NCBI GenBank assembly: GCA_963978905.1
Contig: OZ022258.1
Location: 56,652,591-56,716,590, forward strand
Direction of reading: 5' to 3'
Length of the DNA stretch: 64,000 bases
Origin: Trichostrongylus colubriformis
Taxonomy: Eukaryota > Nematoda > Chromadorea > Rhabditida > Trichostrongylidae
Shown: one piece after another, positions 57,946 to 64,000 of the stretch
How positions within the stretch are numbered: the stretch's first letter is position 1
Layout: each line of letters starts with the position of its first letter
Translations under genes and position numbers: made by a program
The notes under the pieces: model-generated
What the model was told of the DNA's origin: nothing
Databases searched by the model: none
The model's input: only the letters and a program-made list of their open reading frames with translations

Positions 57946-58200
57946 CTAATTTTTCAAAACTAAACGTATGCAACATGACCCATGCCTTCCAATTTTTCCG
58001 TCAAAGCAATAGCCATCTCCACAAGCTGGGAAATGTAATACTATGGCTGGATATTGAACAGTATCCTTTGGTGCCATAAATGGAGAAGCGCAATTTGTCG
58101 AAACTTTCAAGGAGCCCAAATTTTGAGTGGCAGGCGCGATACTACAATGGCAATGAGCATACCCGCTAAATTTAGTTCGGTATACATACATATTATTCAA
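57946..58200 (-). CDS. Possible cysteine-rich exon
   Basis: The minus strand encodes an 84-codon frame whose later half is cysteine-rich, with NCASPFMAPKDTVQYPAIVL, then PACGDGYCFDG and HGSCC. This spacing recalls small nematode secreted cysteine-rich modules (Lustrin-like CCxx ends). An acceptor-like TTTAG lies near 58170, but no convincing donor was found and no partner exon was identified. It may be chance. Confidence 0.3.
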   Translation of the reverse strand: MNNMYVYRTKFSGYAHCHCSIAPATQNLGSLKVSTNCASPFMAPKDTVQYPAIVLHFPACGDGYCFDGKIGRHGSCCIRLVLKN

Positions 58201-61200
58201 TACACAGCTCGTGTTACGGAGCTGAATGCAAGTGCTGGCTCAAAGCTACTGTCCGTCCATGTACAGGTGGAATCGCAGCGCATAGGCATCGTTGTGACGA
58301 ACTCGTCCAGTGCATTCCTAAACGAAAGGCTTCTATTGAGATCTTTAGGTTTTTTAGAAAGGTATACAAGGCTGCTGAATTTATGTAGAATGTTCAACTC
58401 CAAACGGAACCGACATTTGCGCTTTCCGAACACCTTACTTCTCCTCGCTCCACTAAGACTACGCCATGACACACTTCCTGGGCCAGTTTCATCCCGAAAA
58501 CGCCTCTTATTTTCTTGGCACAGGTGTTGGAGCTTTCCTCTTATTAGCATCGTTTGGGCGAGCAATTATCGTGTCGATTGTTTCTAAGGTCTTCCCAAAT
58601 GGACTCAAAATGACTGGTCTAATTGGTCGAAATCTGTTTCTGGTCGTTCCGCTCTACTGCCGCTTCTTAGCCTCATCACTATCTATCCGCTCATTAACAT
58701 GCTCAAGTGTTGATTTTGGTATCCTAGGTAAGGCACAGGGCTTCAAAAGCAGTAAATCGTCTCAGTGCCTTCGAGCTGATGGTTCACTTGGCATGAACAG
58801 TAAAAGAGTGCGATTCCCGTAGTGGCGAACTGGTTTTCTTATCAATCGACCGTGAAAATCAGTTATATGACATAGGTCATCAGCAAGGTCAAACGTGATT
58901 GCATGACATATGCATGGCTTACTCTGTAATGTCAAATGGTATTGCTTGAACATTTCAGGACATTTTGTTCAAATAATTTATTTTAACATCGTATCCTACA
59001 TAATATCATATGCACAAGACATATACACGTATTCGACGGCGATTGGTTGGCAGTCGGAACGCCGACGAACTATCATCACAAATTGTTCACTGATACGGCT
59101 GATAGTGGTGGTGGTGGTGATATTACGTAGAGAGAGAACAATCATGAAAATGCAACATCGGGGCACTGACACCCTGGTCGCCGAAAATGGTAAGGCTTGT
59201 ATGAGTGAGAATCTAGGAGGCACATAGATTCCCGAGTGTGCATAGGGTGGAAGAGGGGGAGGGGGCTTATGTCACATGGGGTCGTGGTGTGTTGGAGAGA
59301 ATCTACATGTTACACGTCGTGTATAAGCTAAGCCCTAAAACTGTAACGGAAAAGCATCGAACTGTGATCTGTACCCGTCGTGGTAGACTATAGCGAGGGG
59401 TCAGATCGATGACAGTTCGGTGTGGCCACTGAGAGGTGGTCACGATTCGGAGGTGATTGAGGTTTAGTTTCGTTGATAAGATTGAAACGTGGCGTCTTAG
59501 GATCGGAATCGACTGAATTTCGCTCGACGGAATTCCGACAGGTCGTTGGTTGATTCCCATGAACTCGTGGCCGGCTTCTCACATACTGTCAAAGCCTTCT
59601 TCCTGCAACATGATTGGAACCATTGACCGTCCTCCCCGATCTTGATGCATCGTCGAGCTTTGTTCAGTCCCGGGAACTTTCCTGAAAAGTGGTTTCTTGA
59701 TTTTCATTGCAATCGGCACCACAAGCTATTTTATAGTTCGATTAGCTCTAAAATAAGTGTGAACCTTATTATATATCTGTGATAATGTATGGTAAGGAGT
59801 ATTACATAAGTTAAAGACCAAGTTTTTGGCAATGATTAATCCTTTCTCTGGGATGCACCACGCACTATAATTCCATTCGTAATCGTGGTGGTACGTGAAA
59901 AGCACCTCTATTCCAGACTTAACTGGGACCTAAGTCCGTCTCACCCCGCTCCAATCTATTACTTGTCCGATTCATTCCTTTATTGACATTGAATTGCTTT
60001 TGCATATTTTTATAAATCACGCAAAATTGGACTTGATTGCCTTTAGCGCTGCGAATCTTACTACTTATCAATGAACGAGAATTGTACCGGTTTCTCTCCT
60101 TCGATTCGATTCTGTCACACATTATTCTGTCTATCCATAGATATTAGGTCTTTTAGCGTATTTGCACTTCAACTTCAATATACTTGGTACACCCAATGAG
60201 TGAAGAAATTGTAAGTGGCAGTTACAAAAAGCCGTATTACTGATGTGCCCATCTGTCACTACGCAACAATACTTCTGTAAAAGTGCTGTAGTCCTCATCA
60301 GTGGAAGGTTAGGTCAAATTGTGGCTGAACAATTCAGAACACGGAATCTTCTGGATTGTTCCTTTCTTTCTAATCTTTCGTCCCATGAAATTTGGTTATT
60401 CGAATTCTCCCACCGTGCTGGTTCCCTCTGATCCAAGCTTTCCTTGCAGTTTCAAATTGTGCAACTCACATTTTAGGGATCGTGTAGCTTAGACGCTTCG
60501 CAGAGAAATTCACATAACCACGAGAAGTGGTTTGGCTACTTTAAGTTTCTCGGAAGCGCTTGAATCCTATCGGCTCAGTGAGTTGAATCAGCGTATCTCG
60601 AAAAGACCGCTGAAGGAAAGCTAGGAGCTGTTACCGAGTCCTCGGCTCCACCGGTTGAGAGATTAACGATAATTTTTCCACTCTGTGTCTCTGTTGTCGC
60701 TATCCAGAAAAATAATGCCCGTTTCATAGTGTGCCGGTTTAAAATCATATTTCCTCCAGAAAACTCTCGTGTAAGTGGAACGGTTGCGCTCACAGTGCAT
60801 TTTTTCACTGAAGCGGCCTATTTCAAGATATGAAGCAAGTTCCTCGTTCACGACTGGAGGTCTGGTATTGGAGGGTTAGAATGGTGAATCGCTGGATTCT
60901 CATGGCTGATAAGATAGATAATAATAGATAAGATAAGTCTGATAAGATAAACCGTTAGCATCTTTAAAATCCTCAAGCTACCGCCAAGGGTAAGGAAAAA
61001 TGAGAACTGGGAGGGGGCGTGAGCATTCTGTGAGCAAACACTCCAATCCAGGAGAGACGGTGTGTGGCTAATCTCATATTGGGGAGCGCGCATTAGGGCC
61101 TTTTTCGCTGCAAGTCACGGTGCCTCGCATACACTGGGTGAGTTGCTGCAAGGGCGGGGTGACGTTGCGGCCAGCTGACACTCCCCCTCCCGTCCGCATC

Positions 61201-61991
61201 AACTCCCATCTTACTGAAAATGGGAGATAGGTAAGAGGTGGGAAGAAGGGTTAGACCTTTCAATTCCGTTCTTTTTCTGTTGTTGTACTATTGCGCACCT
61301 GAACTTCCATACTCCCAATAACTCCACAGCCTTGAAATGACCTCTCGCGGTGTCTTTGAATCCATAAAAGGCGTAATAGATTGTGGCCAGCTTTTTCTCC
61401 TCACAACCGCCTAACCGCCTCACCCTTGCTCGTCCTCCCTTCAAAAAACCCAGCGAAAAACTCAAATGTCAACGGACACATCCCATCCTTCATTCACCGT
61501 CATTTGTGTACGTGTGTGTGTGACCTGGCGGAAATCGTAGCGAAGGCCTTGCGACATGATCAATGAGAATGGCGTCTTTCATCCAATCACCAGAAACCGA
61601 GTTGGACAGCGATAATGAAGGTAATGATGAGTTTCGCAAACATCCAACGCGCAACACGAACCGCCGAAATCTTTTTCAGTCATTTCCGGTCTCACCACAG
61701 CCCCGTTCTTCACGTCCATCGCGCACCATCCCCTTCTGCTGCTAATGAACGTTAGCGCCTCATGGACGGTTGGCTGGCTGCTGTAGCCGCTATGGAAACG
61801 TCATTTTTCGCAACGCTATCCATTACCGAAAAGACCAAACCTCAACTATCTAATTACCACTTTGATAGGAGTTCTACTAGATCGCTGACCGGGACGGAAA
61901 TGACACTTTCTTACGTATCCGACCATACGTATGTGACTTTCATGCGTTCCGAAAGTAAACATGGTAGCGTACTGTAGAATTAATTACGTAC
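58201..61991. other. Intergenic or intronic, nothing recognised
   Basis: Overlapping open frames on both strands at 58054-58822 (177 and 118 codons +, 122 codons -) show no recognisable domain. If the lectin-like exon at 61992-62102 belongs to a larger gene, its 3' exons should be here, but I could not find the expected WND..C / ICE motifs. Confidence 0.35.
60906..60951 (+). promoter_or_regulatory. Cluster of GATA motifs
   Basis: Two CTGATAAGAT and three AGATAA-type sites occur within 46 bp. TGATAA is the consensus of the intestinal GATA factor ELT-2 in C. elegans. It may also be a degenerate simple repeat. It lies about 1 kb on the 3' side of the lectin-like exon. Confidence 0.3.
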
Positions 61992-62102
61992 CTGATTTCC
62001 AATTCGTATAACGTCCATACGGTGTCTGATCAGAATACACGTAATTTGATGATGAACCAAACCAAGCCGCTCCAGTCCACATCTCACCATGTTGTGCAAG
62101 TT
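61992..62102 (-). CDS. C-type-lectin-like domain exon
   Basis: The 111-bp exon on the minus strand has acceptor TTTTTCAG before 62102 and donor GTACGT after 61992. It begins in phase with two bases and ends with one. The peptide contains QHGEMWTGAAWFGSSSNYVY, then SDQTPYGRYTNWKSG. This matches the CTLD core (WIGL...W.WSDGTP..Y.NW..GEP), with the W-T-G, SDxTP and NW positions conserved. The G normally found in SDGTP is Q here. Such proteins are usually secreted in nematodes. Neighbouring exons with the signal peptide and the cysteine-bearing ends were not found, so the gene is only partly seen. Confidence 0.6.
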
Positions 62103-64000
62103 CTGAAAAAGCATAAAGGCTTGGACGAGTTTCGAGACGCTAGCAGTTCACATTTTGGGCTCGTTAGCCTCATAAATATTTGGTAAGATCCACGGATAAG
62201 TTCTTTTCCGAGTTGGAAACGATTTGGTTAACAATCCAAGAAACTCCCGTGAAACCCGTGACGGTAACATCTTATGCAGCGATTCCATAATTGAGCAAGG
62301 TGTCAAGGAAATCTGCAGCGTTTTACAGCCCCCCCCCCCCCCTCCGCTGGAGGTCTGCAATATGTCTCTTTCGGAAGGGTAACTATGCGGTACAGCATCA
62401 TCTAATGGGATGGGAGGCATGATGAAAAGAATGTGTGTTATTTGACACCCTCCCCCCCCTCCCCCCTCCTCCCGCTCCTACCCCCTCAATATTATACCTA
62501 TAAGATGACCCGAAGAAGACGGTGATGGATGGGTTATTAACCGAAGGAAAACGTTCGTCTACCCAGTCACCCGAAATACGATCCCTAAGAGTGCCTCATC
62601 GTAAACTTGTTCTAGGACCAACCGGTTACCTCTTGTAGATAATTCTGACACAGAACCAGGCTCAGAGCGCAGTCGATGATTCCTCGATGGGTGGTCGTGT
62701 TTTGGGAAGGTAAGAGAAAGGTCCCTTGGACGGTTTGTATTGCTTCGATATTTTTTTCGACACCAGGATTCTGCGCAGAAACCCTCCAGGAAGTCCCTGA
62801 GCTTGTTGCAGCTTCAACAAGCATAATGCCGTTCCTGCCGTTCAATAAATCATCGCGCACTAAATGGGTCATTTGAAGTACAACGCGATGATGGACTGGA
62901 TACTCTACGAAATCCGCAATGTGACAGGCATCCGATAAGGGAATCCTACGCGAATTTTATGAAACAAACGGAGAGCGCGGAGAGATTGGACTAACTTTTT
63001 AAATGAAACATGAGAAGATTGATGATTTATGGATTTTATCTTATCTCAAGACTGGCTCAGTGGCGCTTTCTGTCTAGGCGGAACTCATCTAGCGTTTTAC
63101 TCAAAGGAAAGGCGGATCTAATTTGTTTCTGTTTTCTTGTCGGCGTGAATTGGGTCATTGATGAGTGGGTCCAGTATTTTGATGGAAAGGTTTACGTCGA
63201 CCCCATCAATTCTCCAAGTAACACTCGGGCTCGTACTGTTGCTGCAGTTGTTGCTGCTACGAGCCAAGACCGTTGTTATGGTCACCCCCGATCAAGGTCC
63301 ATGGGGTTCGGTAACCCTATGCTCGAATTCTCCGGAATGTCAACTTGAAACATTTTGAAACGTTAGTTCGAGGGGTGAAGCATGCCGAGAAATCTTGGGT
63401 GGTATATTTCGGTTGACGTTCATGGAATCTTTGATAGTCTTTCCGAGCAGGTAGGGTCTGTATCAGCAGACCTTTTAAGGGGGTCATGTAAAGGTGGAAG
63501 AAGGAAAAACTAATAAAAGCAGTTGGAAGGCCTGGGTAAACTGCTAATCGGTGTTCCCACAAAGTCATGCCCCATCAAGGTCAATGTGGAGTTTTCTAGG
63601 GCCAAAAATCCTCGTGTTTGCCCTCAGGGTAGAGTTCAGGGGAACATCCCTAGCCGAAAAATTTCAGCATGAGGTCTTATGGTATTGACCACAACAAATA
63701 CCAATACCGTAGCGTTCAACCAAGGACACGAAGGTCATACGGATAGAGGAACCTATGAGGATGGGGTTTGTATTTAGGCAGATACTTCGGTACTATAAGA
63801 ACTATAATGCGTCGTAGTTTGAGTTACATTGATCACTGTTATGACAAGATCATGACTATACGATTACTTTGGAATTTTTGTTCAATTTTCAGTTGCCGAG
63901 AGCTTTTCAAAATAGTTTTTGTTGCTTCGCGGTGTAGTCATGCTCGTAAAAATACATAGGAAATAAACCGCTGTCGATTAAATCGAAATAAAATACTGAA
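62103..64000. other. Intergenic or intronic; C-rich tracts, no gene recognised
   Basis: Two C-rich tracts (62330-62344 and 62448-62486) could form G-quadruplexes on the minus strand. The open frame at 63010-63348 (+, 112 codons) has no motif I recognise. Confidence 0.4.

Noticed and set aside
58054..58822. Overlapping open frames of 177, 118 and 122 codons on both strands
   Set aside because: No domain recognised, frames conflict and there is no clear exon structure; left unannotated.
63010..63348. 112-codon open frame (+)
   Set aside because: No motif; overlapped by other frames of similar length.
1..64000. CRISPR arrays or bacterial operon signals
   Set aside because: The content is clearly eukaryotic, and repeats here are transposon-derived with no regular spacer structure.

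Overview
The window looks like nuclear DNA of a strongylid nematode. A hookworm-type genome (Ancylostoma/Necator) is the best guess. The basis is short exons with GT-AG introns, AG acceptors just upstream of start codons that suit spliced-leader trans-splicing, nematode-type chemoreceptor genes, and a dense load of RTE-like LINEs, BEL/Pao, mariner/Tc1 and TTAA-flanked short elements. The genus is inferred from repeat character and has not been tested by alignment.

The main host genes are a tandem, head-to-tail array of three chemoreceptor-type 7TM GPCR genes, all on the minus strand, most like the nematode Srx family. Gene A (292-3014) keeps exons 1-4 and runs off the left edge. Gene B (19046-27681) is complete, with nine exons totalling 921 nt (306 aa). 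Gene C (36326-43342) keeps exons of matching length but has an in-frame TGA in the TM5 exon and no visible donor for exon 5, so it is probably a pseudogene. A and B lie in a recent segmental duplication (about 1-7185 and 22940-30360). Comparing the two copies gives filled and empty sites for several transposons. A fourth host-gene fragment, a C-type-lectin-like exon, lies at 61992-62102 (minus). A possible cysteine-rich exon is at 57946-58200.

Between genes A and B, one BEL/Pao polyprotein copy (minus) is cut into three pieces: RT at 16550-17100, a middle piece at 13207-13382, and an RNase H-side piece at 9240-9803. It is split by two LINEs of opposite orientation: a plus-strand RTE-like copy (about 9804-13206) and a minus-strand RTE-like copy (13390-16542). 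The second is bounded by a 7-bp target duplication and carries a tRNA-like, box A/box B module at its very 5' end.

To the right lies an almost intact, AT-rich Penelope-like element (open frame 46545-49409). It has an N-terminal GIY-YIG domain followed by reverse transcriptase. About 700 bp after the stop there is a structured RNA motif carrying all three hammerhead-ribozyme junction segments in a permuted order (50090-50180).

Other mobile DNA includes a 1.8-kb foldback element, a head-to-head mariner palindrome, a mariner deletion derivative, a Tc1-like deletion derivative, a Tc3-like transposase fragment, two families of TTAA-flanked short elements, and a dispersed SINE-like repeat. The remaining intergenic stretches hold nothing I can recognise. 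No intact tRNA, rRNA or CRISPR was seen.
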